A stretch of 64,000 bases of DNA from Lumbricus rubellus (lineage: Eukaryota; Annelida; Clitellata; Crassiclitellata; Lumbricidae): contig OX243821.1 in assembly GCA_945859605.1 (NCBI GenBank), positions 1,651,992 to 1,715,991 of the forward strand, written 5' to 3'. Position numbers and translations under genes: made by a program. This document shows, piece by piece, positions 1 to 9,654 of this stretch. Below the pieces are notes generated by a model. That model worked only from the letters and a program-made list of their open reading frames with translations, ran no database searches and had not been told where the DNA came from. The stretch's first letter is position 1. The number at the start of each line of letters is the position of its first letter.

Positions 1-13
1 AGACCACTGGAAT

Positions 14-358
14 ATGTTAGCCTCAGAGGAAATGGCCCGATCGGAAGAGCAATTAGGATTAATACAGTTGGCGAACGCCGCCCTCGGGTCAGCCTATAAC
101 GAACCGGATGAAAGCAGAGAGCGTGCGAGCCCAGCCCGACCCCTATCGGCGGGCGCTTCCAGACCGGAAGCCGTCAACATAATGTCCCCCAAACCACTCG
201 CGCGGCATCCTGGCACGACACCGGCGAACACTTCAACGTCCGCTCTCTTTCAAAATAACCGCCCGCGTACCAGTGTACTCTTCCCACAATACACTCCCTC
301 ACTGGTGGATCGTGGAAGCAGAAACTTACAGTATTGTATTGTATCTGACCATTTATAA
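14..358 (+). CDS. Unassigned open reading frame at window edge
   Basis: An open frame runs in from the left edge of the window to a stop at 356-358 and could be the end of an exon or of a transposon ORF. The first two thirds are more GC-rich than the surroundings and have an acidic, Ser/Pro/Ala-rich composition without a domain I recognise. The last part overlaps repeat-like sequence (a TATTGTATTGTAT run followed by a 'gcgcctct' tail), so the stop may lie in a repeat. I see no convincing start context or splice sites. It could equally be chance; no function is proposed. Confidence 0.2.
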   Translation: MLASEEMARSEEQLGLIQLANAALGSAYNEPDESRERASPARPLSAGASRPEAVNIMSPKPLARHPGTTPANTSTSALFQNNRPRTSVLFPQYTPSLVDRGSRNLQYCIVSDHL

Positions 359-479
359 AGCGCCTCTCGCAGCAAGAGCCTTTCAGAAGCGCTCCCAGTG
401 CGTTCAACCCCGACAAAAAGGCAAGTTTTCAGACGAGAGAAAGACGAGGATACACTACCAGAGATAATATCGTGTAGTA

Positions 480-620
480 ACAGTAGTATAACATACTAAA
501 ATCCACAAAGCGAATGTCATTAGGAAAATTCACAAATTAACACCAAAGTAGTGCACTTTATGACACACATTTCCCAGTAGCCAATTAAGTGGGCCAAGTG
601 CCTTGCTAAGAACTGCTAAT
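480..620. other. No gene seen
   Basis: AT-rich spacer between the edge ORF and the LINE tail. I see no ORF, repeat or motif worth annotating. Confidence 0.5.
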
Positions 621-1060
621 AACAGATGCAGAAAATCAGTACCACTGAAATGCACCTGTCGAATGAGGATCAAAATCTGTTTGATTGGTTATAATTTTAA
701 AATTATCATCTTGGTCTCCAAAGCTCAATGGGGTCTTGCCCCGAAATATCTAGCCAATGAAATTCACCGGCCTCTTTCAGCCTCCTCACATCGCCCACTC
801 CACTCTTCAAATAGATTTGATCTTTTAGTTGCTTCTACTAGAACGGCCATGGCTCAGTCCCGATCCTTTGTATCAATTGGCCCTCTCTTTCGAATACTCT
901 GTCTCCATCTACTCGGTCTCAACTTCTAACTGGTAATCCCTCCTCCTCATTTTCTTTCCTCAAAACTTATTTCTTCTCTCGTGGCCTTGCGCACTGGGAG
1001 CGCCTCTGAACGGTTCACCCTAGTAGAGGCGCTTTATAAATGTTTTTATACAATGCAATA
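620..1060 (+). mobile_element. 3' end of a non-LTR retrotransposon (LINE)
   Basis: The frame around 720-960 reads like the extreme C-terminus of a CR1/L2-like reverse transcriptase ORF. It has the 'GLAPKYLANEI' block (family form GLAP.YL..L), then 'TRTAMAQSRSFVSIGP' (family form RTR...R.FS..GP..WN.LP) with a frameshift after it, and in another frame 'SSSFSFLKTYFF', which matches the family's final F...LKT.LF block. It is followed by a 'gcgcctctga...gaggcgctttataaatg' tail. Only the last ~130 codons survive, with disruptions. The same tail recurs across the window and closes SINE family A, so this LINE type probably supplied the machinery for those SINEs. Confidence 0.65.
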
Positions 1061-1241
1061 CAATATAAGTGTGTGCGTGTGTGCGAGGGCCCACCATCTG
1101 TGATTTGTGCATGTAGACTAGCACCTCGGTTTAGTATGCTCTCAAGTGGTGCTGTATAAATTCTCAGTTAAAATCACAGACCAGCCATGCAAACAATTTA
1201 TAGATAAACAAATCTTGCATGCATTGTAAATTTTAAGACAT

Positions 1242-1247
1242 TTTATT
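1242..1247 (-). promoter_or_regulatory. Candidate polyadenylation signal of the 159-aa gene
   Basis: Minus-strand AATAAA lies about 160 bases beyond the stop codon at 1407-1409. Position and orientation fit a 3' end signal for the upstream three-exon gene; the motif alone is weak evidence in AT-rich DNA. Confidence 0.35.
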
Positions 1248-1406
1248 CGAAAATTACTTTAAGCGAAAAAAGTAACTGAATCAACTTCAACAAACGAATG
1301 ACTCAACAACGATCGAATCACTCATTTATAACTCTCCAAGACGATTTACCAATGTGCCTCGACGAAATACAAAACAAAATAGTCATTTCTCTTCATTCGC
1401 TCCAGC

Positions 1407-1579
1407 CTACTTCCTCTTCATCTCCACCAGCTTCTTCGTCCTGTGGAGGAATGGCATCCTTTGGTTTAGGTCCATGTTGCTCCACTCTTCCCTGGTCTTC
1501 TCTATCGCCGTGGCGTCAGTCCTCAGGACCAGGTCATCCTCTGCATGTCGACATATCGTGTAGACATCTCTTGCTTCCT
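1407..1579 (-). CDS. Exon 3 of the 159-aa gene
   Basis: 173 nt, entered after CTGTTTGCAG. Its first two bases complete the split Glu codon, and it ends in TAG at 1407-1409. It encodes a charged tail containing 'TREEWSNMDLNQRMPF'. Confidence 0.6.
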
Positions 1580-3245
1580 CTGCAAACAGAAATAAAATTT
1601 AAGCATTTTAAAAAAGAGAAACAAAAGCACAAAAGAAGATTTCTGCTTTTACATAAAACAACAAATTATAATTTGCAATTTAATCAATTGTCTGTGCTCC
1701 TGTCTATTAATTCAGCAGCTTTTAAGAAACTCTTAAAAGTGGAGCAAACTGGAATGGAAACTTATTCCGTGTGTCGTCCAAGTACAAGGCTGTAGGACCT
1801 ACTAGTAATTATGACAATTTGCCTAGCATTGTTTCATAATAATAATAATAAAAATAACAATAATAATAACAATAATAATAATAATAATAATAATAATATT
1901 AACATCTCTATTTCAAACTGACGCACTGTAGAATAATTACAATTCACAGACAAATTCGACTCTTGCAACAACTTGTGATCTTGTGTTCAAGCTCAGAAGT
2001 GCACATTGAAGTTCGGCAGCCATTAAAACAATTTATAGGTAGACTGAACAAGGAATGTTTTCAGTTTAGAGCGAAAGACATTACAATGTTACGGCATTAT
2101 ATAAATTATCATAACAATTATCATTATCATAGTTTAAATTTTACACAATCATCTATTCTGTGCGACTGATGCTGATATTGTAAAGTGTTTAATGCAATAA
2201 AACCTTCCAGAAACTTATGAAAACTGACAAGAAGCAAGCATAACTTCTGATGATGGGCAAATGAATGAATGAATGAATGAATGAATGAATGAATGAAATA
2301 GAGCATAATTTACCGTCCCACTCAGCTGCCTCTTGGTCGGTCATCTGCTGCTGCTCATGAACGGGCGGTTGAACAGACTGTTGACCGGTCTGAATGGGCG
2401 GCTGTGTATGCGCTCTTTCCAGCCTATCGAGCAGCGCTGTCATCTCTGCCTGCTGCCGAGCCATGCAGGCCAGAAATCCAGACTGGCTCTGCAGCAGGTT
2501 CCTGAGGCTCATGTGCAGCTTTGGAAGTGATTCGGTCTATTGACAAAAACAGAAATCAATCAATGAAACAGATGATGTACATTTGTACGAAGTGCTTTCG
2601 GCGAATGAACAAGATTGAACATGATTGAGGACTGGATTAACGAAGAAATGAAGAAAAACTATCAGGGGCGAAAATTTCTTACTTATTTTGCAGTGCCGTC
2701 AATGTTGTCATTGCACGTCTTTTTCGTGAGTGTTGGTTAGGTTCAGGTTAGGCATCGTGAGGGTCGGTTAGGGTTAGTGTTAGGGTTAGTTTAGCCATTA
2801 TAAACTCTGGTGGATTGATGGCAAAATACACTGTGTATTTTTCGCCCCCTGATAGTACATGATCAGGTTCCTCGAGCCCCGTCGACTCGTAGAGCATGTA
2901 TACGTGAGCAATATATGCTTTTGCAGGCTGTCTGTTCTGTCAGTAGTTTGAGCTGATGTTAATTAAGATTGTTGCATAACTTTTCCGTGTACAGCGCCGT
3001 GCGTTTGCAGCCGCTTAATCAAAGAATTTTGTTATTATTATATTATTATACCAAGTAGCACAGCCGAACAGAAATAAAACCCACATCAGAACGGATCAGA
3101 GCTCGAGCCTCGATGCAGCTTGTTGCCATGGAGTATCTAAACGCACCCGAAAAAGACTGACCTGAGATTTCGTCGTTTCCTTGTCAGCATCAAACTGAAC
3201 AACACCACTCTCGCAACCAATTTGAAACGAAAACTCACGAGACAT
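1407..3245 (-). CDS. Three-exon gene for a 159-aa protein of unknown function
   Basis: Joining 3245-3162, 2536-2314 and 1579-1407 gives one open frame of 159 codons from ATG to TAG. Intron phases match at both junctions (phase 0 with donor GTCAGT; phase 1 with donor GTAAAT and acceptor TTTGCAG). The protein starts MSREFSFQIG. It has a likely helical, Leu/Gln-rich middle (about residues 29-70, 'LLQSQ...LLDRLERA'), then a Gln/Pro-rich linker (about 70-90), and ends in a charged helical tail finishing KKLVEMKRK. No signal peptide or membrane segment is seen, so it is probably intracellular and possibly coiled-coil. I do not recognise the family. The first intron contains a small inverted-repeat element and a SINE fragment. 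An additional 5' exon cannot be excluded, but the ATG begins a clean frame. Confidence 0.6.
2314..2536 (-). CDS. Exon 2 of the 159-aa gene
   Basis: 223 nt, entered after TTTGTCAATAG and left at GACG|GTAAAT (phase 1). It encodes the Leu/Gln-rich helical segment and the Gln/Pro linker. A (GAAT)n repeat begins about 18 bp inside the intron. Confidence 0.6.
2658..2856. mobile_element. Short inverted-repeat element with a TTAGGG-like core
   Basis: A 199-bp element with ends ACTATCAGGGGCGAAAA and its complement, inside intron 1 of the 159-aa gene. Its middle (about 2730-2795) is 'ggttaggcatcgtgagggtc' followed by 'ggttagggttagt', the same core seen in the 9-bp-TSD foldbacks at 48.6-52.9 kb although the termini differ. 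No clear TSD was found. Confidence 0.55.
2920..3050 (+). mobile_element. SINE family C fragment (3' body)
   Basis: Body sequence 'gcaggctgtctgttctgt', then 'gttaattaagatt', 'tgcataactt' and 'gcgccgtgcgtttgca', shared with 18700-18830, 26030-26160 and 28445-28570. It ends in an ATTATT-rich tail. The tRNA-like head is missing here. Confidence 0.55.
3162..3245 (-). CDS. Exon 1 of the 159-aa gene
   Basis: 28 codons from ATG to CAG, followed by donor GTCAGT (phase 0). The start is the first in-frame ATG after the nearest upstream stop-rich sequence that gives this frame. Confidence 0.6.
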
Positions 3246-3359
3246 GATGCTGTTCGTCCTTTTCCTTATTATGACTACTATTATCTGCCAAATTCTACTA
3301 TTATATCCGTTTAGGTCGTTTAAAAATGCCGGGCAATGATTACATATATGCACGGAGTC

Positions 3360-3640
3360 TGCATTCGCCGCAAAAATTAAGCGGCGCCTTTAGAATTTAA
3401 ACAGAAACTGACAAAATACACGAACACATGAAAACGCCTTAATTTTGACTCTGAAATTTGATGAGATCTTATAGATCATAATATAAACAGTTGCAGATTT
3501 ACATTATTTTGATGAGTTTAATTCATAGGATAGGCCTACACTCAAGGAGAGTGTAGAATCGTAAGTAAGTAAGTATATACGATCAAACGTAGATGCCAAA
3601 GACCAAGGATTTTTGGCGTGCCATTTTTCATAGACTACAA
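3360..3640. other. No gene seen
   Basis: AT-rich sequence upstream of the 159-aa gene. It would hold its promoter and any untranslated exon, but I see no recognisable motif. Confidence 0.4.
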
Positions 3641-4020
3641 AGTTGCGATGATTTTGATGTTTATTTTAACTCTACCTAAATAATATAATTTTTTTTATTA
3701 GATTTGAAAGCTTAAAACAGAATGGATAGATGATTATTTTAAACGATGCTCATTCTGCTAAGGTGGGTATCAACAAATATATATAATCCGACCAACATTG
3801 GCCGTAGGTGAAGGACATGTAAGTGGGTGTAACCCCAGAAGCGAGTCATTTTTGCTTTGGCGCTATGATTTTCGTGGTGGAATGAAAAAGGACGTAGTGA
3901 CGAATTCGCGAGTTCTACCCACTCTTTCCTGCTTTTACTTAGCCATCAAGTAACCTTTCAGGGGTAATGGAGACAGAGATAAGGACAAGAACAAGTTGAA
4001 ACCATTAGTACTAAATACTA
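3640..4020. repeat. Dispersed repeat, copy 1 (second copy at 17638-18310)
   Basis: Shared landmarks in the same order in both copies are 'ttgaaagcttaaaacag', 'ataatc(c/t)gaccatcat'-like sequence, 'tctttcctgctttcactta' and a 'gagaaagagataa' end. Internal parts differ and the copy at 17.7 kb carries an ATT microsatellite. No coding sequence is recognised. Confidence 0.5.
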
Positions 4021-4076
4021 TAAAGACAAGAACAGATCAGAGTTTCCTCATAAAAACAGTAGACGACCATTAGTAG

Positions 4077-4684
4077 CATAGGCGTAGGGGACATTTCAGG
4101 AGTGGGGGGCAAAAGTTTAACTTTTGCCCGAAAATTTTTTTCCGTCCGGCCGAAAATTCCCGTAACTTCTTACTTTTTCCGCCCGAAAAAATCTGACTTT
4201 TTTTTTTTTTTTTTTAGTCGTCCGGTCGAAATTGCCCGAAAATTTCCGTTACTTTTCCGCCCGAAAAATCTGACGACCTTTTTTTTTCTTTTTCTTTTTT
4301 TTTTCAGTCGTCCGGTCGAAATTGCCTGAAAATTTCCGTTACTTTTCCGCCCAAAAAATCTGACGACCTTTTTTTTTTTTTTTTTTAGTTTTCCGGTCGA
4401 AATTGTCCGAAAATAATTTCCGTTACTTTTCCGCCCGAAAAATCTGACGACAATTTTTTTTTTTAGTCGTCCGGTCGAAATTGCCCGAAAATTCCCGTTA
4501 CTTTTCCGCCCGAAAAATCTCACGACCTTTTTTTTTTTTTTTTTTTTTTAGTCTAAATTCCGAAATTTCTTAATTTCTTTATACATTTTTTTTACTTTTC
4601 CCGGACTGCTTGCCCGAAAAACCACACTTGCCCGAAATTTGGGGGGCATTTGCCCCCTCTGGACCCCCGTCTCCTACGCCTATG
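4077..4684. mobile_element. hAT-type MITE with internal ~85-bp tandem repeats
   Basis: 608 bp with ends CATAGGCGTAGG...CCTACGCCTATG and an exact 8-bp target duplication ATTAGTAG at 4069-4076 and 4685-4692. About five tandem units inside carry 'ttttccgcccgaaaaatctg', a T-run and 'agtcgtccggtcgaaattg'; these create spurious long ORFs. No transposase is present. Related CATRGG-ended elements are at 43044-43428, 47593-47741 and 29068-29493. Confidence 0.8.
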
Positions 4685-4916
4685 ATTAGTAGCCTATATG
4701 GTGCTAGCTACTTCATAAATCACAATTTTTTTTGTCTGCTGTTCATTCGAACTTTAGCCCAGCAATGCGTGAACTTCTCACCAGCGGTTTAAACATTATA
4801 ATTTGTCTACAAATCACGTGATCACTTTCATGATGATGATGATCATCATCGTCGTCAAGGTAGTTGTCGTCATCCTCATCATCATCGTCAACGTCGTTGT
4901 CATCATCGTTGTCGTC

Positions 4917-5301
4917 GAAGGCTCAATCGACCTCAGAGTTAGGCTGCCCCATAGAGATGTAGGCCTATTATAATAAATATAACGCTAGAGGGAATATCAC
5001 GCCGCCATATTGGTGTCGCTGTCCAATCGTGCCGACCAATCAAATCACGTTTAATCGTCCAATCGTGCCGACCAATCACAGTCTTACACCTTCGATCAGC
5101 TGGGAAAAGCAAATAATTTTAAAACGAACATGGCTCGTGACGACACTGGCGTGATTTCCGTTAATATAATAATAAGGTCGTTGATGACTTCACTTTTTTA
5201 TGCAGCGGAGATAGGCCATACTCTCTCTAGCCTATATATTTTATATAAAATTATATAGCGTACATCTCTATGGGCTACCCTTTGAGGTCGATTGAGCCTT
5301 C
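4917..5301. mobile_element. Inverted-repeat MITE
   Basis: 385 bp whose ends pair: GAAGGCTCAATCGACCTCA at the left and its complement at the right, extending through 'ccatagagatgta'. An internal ~30-bp direct repeat ('gtccaatcgtgccgaccaat') occurs twice at about 5020-5080. No clear TSD was found. The (ATC)n tract at 4828-4915 abuts the left end. Confidence 0.6.
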
Positions 5302-5302
5302 A

Positions 5303-5745
5303 ATTCGTCAGATGGCGCTAGTAAAGTCAGTAATAGGACGTGACGACAGTAGGCTAGCCTAACAGTTGAATTCTACTCCAGTAAATAATAGTATCATCAA
5401 AATCAGGGTTGATAGTGTGGCTAGACGGCCCTGGACGGCGCCCATGCAACTATTTTAAAATCCGAATGCCGTCCTGCCACTTATTGGCCAGCAGAGCCGC
5501 GGAAGGTAATGGGCGTCCTAGCACTTATTTTTCCACACTTTATGCACTGAGCAAAATCTAAAGTTGAAGGTTTGGAAAATGTTCAAAATTGGTTGATTTG
5601 ACATGGAATGAACAATTGGGCTTTGAATGGCTTATAAATCATTGCGATCCTTGGTAAATTAAGGCCATAGCAACGGCGTCGTTGAGCGGCAATTCTTCAA
5701 GGGGTACCAGTCAGATTCGCACGATAAAATTGAAGTTATAGAGGA
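5303..5745. other. No gene seen; GGACGGCG-rich repeat-like segment
   Basis: 5410-5530 resembles the 'gtgcctggacgccgtcc' sequence of the hAT MITE at 27557-28374 and is probably a diverged relative. The rest is featureless. Confidence 0.3.
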
Positions 5746-5748
5746 ATT

Positions 5749-6563
5749 AAGGTAATCCTGTAGTTTAGCGTCGTTATTTTTTCCAACATGAGGATAGTAG
5801 AAACGTGTCATTACGCAACTCTCATGACGCGAAATGTCTTTATGCGTAGTTTTCGCCCAAAGTGACCAAAAAGCTCTTATGAATATCGTCTGCACGAAAG
5901 CAATTACGGTACACGAACTCATGTAAATAGGAGGGGAAAAGTGCCCTACTGGTGCCAAATTGTCGTTTGAGCTTGCGCTTGGCGCGCATCCATAAATTTT
6001 CTATGTTCTGCGTATGCACACTGTCGTCATTGGGGTTGACAAAGTTGTGCTGATGCACGACCACAGAATGCTGGTAAATCCCGTTCTGTATCCGCTCGAT
6101 GTTGGCGTAAGCAGCCCATCCGTCTGATACTATATGTGACCCGGGTAAAATATGTTGTTCGATGCATGCTGCAAGCGTGTCAGCTCGACGATTCGGCACT
6201 TCCACGAGAAAACAGCGCCCACTTTCCCTCTCTATGCCGCCGAAAACCCAGTGCCCCTCTCTCCATTGGCCACGATGAAATTTCCTATGAAAGTATTTTG
6301 ATTTATCAATTTCCACTACTATTGGGTCGCCGTATGTCGAATGCAGTCATAACTTCGTTGTTCGGCACAATATTTACGACATTTGTATTACGCCGTTGTG
6401 GCCCTGCCATGTTATAGGCTAACACTGAAGTAAGTTTTGTAATAAAGTTATTCAAACAAAATGGCTGATTTACGTCATACGTTGACGTCATATTGAAAGT
6501 GCGGGATTATCGGGAGAAAATTCCTTGAAAAAAATTAACGACGCTAAACTACAGGATTACCTT
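5749..6563 (-). mobile_element. Merlin-superfamily DNA transposon, internally decayed
   Basis: Terminal inverted repeats AAGGTAATCCTGTAGTTTAG extend through 'cgtcgtta' at both ends and enclose a partial transposase read on the minus strand. At ~815 bp, only the catalytic half of the transposase fits. I found no matching 8-9 bp duplication outside the termini, so one flank may be altered. Confidence 0.8.
5840..6344 (-). pseudogene. Merlin transposase (IS1016/ISXO2-like DDE domain), N-terminus missing
   Basis: The frame reads TYGDPIVVEIDKSKYF..., then GHWVFGGIERESGRCF, SDGWAAY and HTQNIENLWMRAK. These are the three catalytic blocks of IS1595/Merlin transposases: the first Asp in EID, the second in SDG, and the final acidic or Asn-containing HxQNIE block. 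The DDE domain covers nearly the whole ~168 codons. The N-terminal DNA-binding half is absent, and upstream codons drop out of frame near 6345. The protein would cut and paste the element; this copy is probably inactive. Confidence 0.8.
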
Positions 6564-7000
6564 TATGAAAATAATTTATCTGAAATCGAAGATTGGTTGA
6601 TGAACAACAATTTTTGATGAAATGAATTCTTGCCTAAGCTGAAGCTGGATCAATGAGAAGAGTTCTTGCTAAGCTTGAAATTGGATTCTTTAAAAAATAA
6701 TACTACAACAAGCAAATAATTTGCGACTCTGTTAAATACACGTTTACCTATAATAATTTCATGGTTATAAGAACCTTCTAAGCTCTAACTGCATTATTTT
6801 GTTGCTTGTCTAATTTCAAGGCTGCCACAGCTGTACACTAAACAAAAGTGCTGTTTCATTCTTTGGTGCAGTTATTCATGCAAAAAGTCTTTCTTTTTGT
6901 TTCATGCGCAAAATTCTCTCAAATATATGGTTTCTTGATATGCATTTTTCCAGTTTTTGCGCTAATCTCTGGGGTCCTATTTATTTAATTAATTTATTTT
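6564..7000. other. No gene seen; short repeat traces
   Basis: 6580-6690 contains 'gaagctggatcaatgag' type units like those in the core of the foldback at 8827-9653. The rest is AT-rich and featureless. Confidence 0.35.
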
Positions 7001-7240
7001 GAGCATTTTATATAGCTCCTCTTCAAGGAAGGCTACTCATAAGTGCTCTTGGTCGAACCACGGCTAAATAAGATAGTTTGAGGTTTTTAAGGAATACAGT
7101 GGAGTGACCCCTTGGGACTAAGCGCAGTGTAACAGGGAGACCATTCCAGGTTGTAGGACCAGCAACAGAGAATTGGACATCTCTGTCGGAACAGTCGGAT
7201 AGCAGTCCGCGAACGAAGAAGAACTTGTACATTAGCCACT
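7000..7240 (-). mobile_element. LINE 3' end, minus strand
   Basis: The minus-strand frame contains 'VQFSVAGPTTWNGLPVTLR' and then 'FLKNLKLSYL', which is the C-terminal signature of CR1/L2-like reverse transcriptase ORFs (FS..GP..WN.LP...R, then LK..L). The 3' side is a 'cttgaagaggagctatataa' tail. Confidence 0.7.
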
Positions 7241-7252
7241 GTCGCTAGAGTA

Positions 7253-7449
7253 CAGGACTGTTTTTAAGGAATTTTCAGAACTGCACGACCCCTTCTTTCC
7301 TTTCCCAATCTCCATGGTAAATTACCACTTCCAATCGGAAAGCAGTGACCTTTTTTGCTAGTTTTAACTGTACAGGAGTGTTTTTACAACTGCACAAATC
7401 CATTTAGAACTGCACATTTTGTGTGCAGCTGCACGTTAAAAAAGCCCTG
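7253..7449. mobile_element. hAT-type MITE, copy 1
   Basis: 197 bp with ends CAGGACTGTTTTTAAGG and its counterpart ...ACGTTAAAAAAGCCCTG. The flanking 8-mers are CTAGAGTA and CTAGAGAA (7/8). A sister copy lies at 11967-12157. Confidence 0.75.
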
Positions 7450-7461
7450 CTAGAGAAGTTA

Positions 7462-7710
7462 CTGATTTTGTTTTGGTGGTGATTTTGGTGTGCTAGGGAC
7501 CGAATGATGGCCTCCGTTGGTGTTCTCTTGGAGGAAGACAAGGCGGCTATTGGGCTGGAACTCATCGTCAAGAGTGCTCTCGAGGTGAAGGTCGAGAGGA
7601 AGGTTCATCCGCCAGAGAAACTGGTAAACGTTGTTGACTCCAGTTGTAGCGGTCGTCATGAACTCAACATCCGAGTTCTGTTGAGCGCGCGATTCCAACG
7701 AACGGACTGG
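7462..7710. other. Long open segment, possibly an exon, strand uncertain
   Basis: This stretch is open on both strands and more GC-rich than its surroundings. On the minus strand it would be an 81-codon terminal exon after TTTCTTACCAG, reading 'RSLESRAQQNSDVEFMTTAT' and ending 'SPPKQNQ' then stop. On the plus strand an ATG at 7504 runs 69 codons to GACTG|GTAAGA, a good donor. Neither product is recognised. The minus reading has more ordinary composition, but the evidence does not decide. Confidence 0.3.
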
Positions 7711-7711
7711 T

Positions 7712-7870
7712 AAGAAATGGTATTCTTGTAAGAAAGGGTATTCATTTAAGAAATGGTATTCCTGTGAGAAATGGTATTCCTGTAAGAAATGGTATTCCTG
7801 TAAGAAATGGTATTCCTGTGAGAATTGGTATTCCTGTGAGAAATGGTATTCCTGTGAGAAATTGTATTGG
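7712..7870. repeat. 18-bp tandem repeat
   Basis: About nine units of 'aagaaatggtattcctgt' with small changes. Because 18 is a multiple of three it keeps frames open on both strands (minus strand (QEYHFL)n). It is probably a minisatellite rather than coding. Confidence 0.8.
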
Positions 7871-7929
7871 AATGAGGATGAAAATGATGGTAACAAATAC
7901 GCCTTGAATTTATATTTATTTAAAAAAAT

Positions 7930-8045
7930 TTTTTATGTAGCGTCTCTTCAAGGTAGGATACTCAGAAGCACTCACGGCCCAGCTACTGCTAAATAAGACA
8001 GTTTTGAGGTTTTTATGGAACAGAGTCGAGTGACATCTAGTATTT
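7930..8045 (-). mobile_element. LINE tail fragment
   Basis: Matches the 3' portion of the fragment at 7000-7240 ('tgtagcgtctcttcaagg', 'gctaaataagacagtttt', 'gaggtttttatggaa'). It is truncated. Confidence 0.55.
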
Positions 8046-8214
8046 ATTTAATTTTTCGTTTGAACAATGAGTCAGATTGTGAAATAATTAAAAATTGTTC
8101 TTTATTAAATGTCATCAGGCATACAGGCATTTATTTTTTATGGCATATCCTGCAGTTAGTTTTATGTGAGGCACCCTTATAGTGGCATGGCTGTGTTACG
8201 AGCCTACGGCACCA

Positions 8215-8600
8215 TTCATTCTGAGAATTTATATAGCACTTCCTCAATATATCTACTCTGAGGCGCTAATTAGCCGAAATGATAATAAGAGTCATAGCGA
8301 GAGAAAAATAACAAGTTGCAAAACAAAACAGTACCTGGTAACTGTTATTTTTGTATTATTATGTGGAGTAACTGAGCATTTCTATAGCAATTAATCAATC
8401 AATAAATCAAGCAATACTCATTTATTTAATGTTTGAGTCCACCTCAAACCGCCGCGAAGGGACCTTGAGCATGTCCTTCACTCTCAATTGCTCGGGAGCT
8501 TCAGCATGAAACTCCAATACATTGTCCATGCTGTAGTTGGGAGCGCCTCTAAGAAGAGATGGCTTGAAGAAGCGCTATATAAATGGAGAAATAAATAAAT
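8215..8600. repeat. Two LINE/SINE tail fragments
   Basis: 8228-8275 is a minus-oriented tail ('tatatagcacttcctcaata'). 8440-8610 resembles the 3' half of SINE family A in plus orientation ('ccttgagcatgtccttcact' to 'gaagcgctatataaatgg'). Confidence 0.5.
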
Positions 8601-8826
8601 AAATAAGCCGACATGAATGAACAGCTTTTAAAATTATACATAGAATTTTTTTACATGGTTTGTGGACTACTGAGGTATTCTCGAGGCCACATGTATTCTT
8701 CAACAGTGTTTATACGAATTCTTGAGAAGAAAATGGGATATAAAATTACGTAACTTGTCTTGTACTAGTGTTGCGATGACTCTTAGGAAATATCTCTTCA
8801 TGGCTAGCGAGAAGCAACCGAAACAC

Positions 8827-9653
8827 GGTTCAAAGACAACTGGTTCAACAACAACTGGTTCAACGACAACTGGTTCACGACAATTGTTTCACAACAATGT
8901 TATTGGAGCTGGAGTGATGATAATATTCTTTCTCAAACTGGAGATGGATTGATGAAAATATTATTGCTTAAATTGGAACTTGATTGGTAAAATGTTCTTG
9001 CTTAAACTGGAGCTGTATTGATGAAAATGTTCTTGCTTAAATTGGAACTGGATTGATGAAAAAACGCTCGTGAAATGGAAGCTGAACAATGGCATTTTAT
9101 GTCTGAAATAGAAGCTGGATTGATGAATAGAAAAATGCGCCGATAAAAAAATTAATGGAAGCTTGATTGATGATTTTCATTCATGTATTTCAACATGCAT
9201 CCAGCTTCCATTGCTCAAGGGCTTTATCATTAATCCGGCTTCCATTTCTCAAGAGTTTTTGTCAATCCAGCTTCTATTTTGCCTATAAGGAACCTTCATC
9301 CAGCTTCTATTGCCGGTGAGCCAATAATATTGTCGTGAACCAATTGTGAACCATTTTGTCGGTGAACGAATTGTCCATGAACCAGTTGTCGCTGAACCAG
9401 TTTGTTTGTATGTGCACTTGTTATAGCGCCCCTTCAAGCTCTCACTAGTCAGGGGCGCTCCCGAATGCAGAGCGGACACTGCATCGGGGTTTCATGCCGA
9501 AGCGCTGAGAAATTGTGAGTGAAGAACTTACCCAAGGTTCTTACGCGGCGCTCGAGGTGGATTCGAACCTCGAACCTTCCGGCTCCAAGGCAACGACGCC
9601 ACCGCTACACCACCGCGCCCCACAGTTGTCGGTAAACCATTTGTCGTGACACC
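8827..9653. mobile_element. Foldback element with 14-15-bp tandem-repeat arms
   Basis: The left arm (8827-8895) is tandem 'gacaactggttcaac' units. The right arm (9320-9653) carries the complementary units, interrupted by a SINE-A at 9401-9621. The core consists of 'gaactggattgatgaaaat'-type ~50-bp units (8905-9160), which are inverted at 9185-9310. The ends are GG...CC. The flanking 9-mers are CCGAAACAC and CTGAGACAC (7/9). It has no ORF of its own. Confidence 0.6.
9401..9621 (-). mobile_element. SINE family A (tRNA-derived), minus orientation
   Basis: Read on the minus strand it begins GGGGCGCGGTGGTGTAGCGG (A-box-like GTGTAGCGGT) and has a B-box GGTTCGAATCC. The body contains 'ccttgggtaagttcttcact' and the tail is 'gaaggggcgctataacaagt' plus gcacatac. 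RNA polymerase III would transcribe from the tRNA-like head. It sits inside the right arm of the foldback. Confidence 0.8.
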
Positions 9654-9654
9654 C

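Noticed and set aside
4170..4523. Minus-strand 117-codon Lys/Arg-rich repeat ORF
   Set aside because: Lies wholly in the tandem repeats of a hAT MITE with clear TSD.
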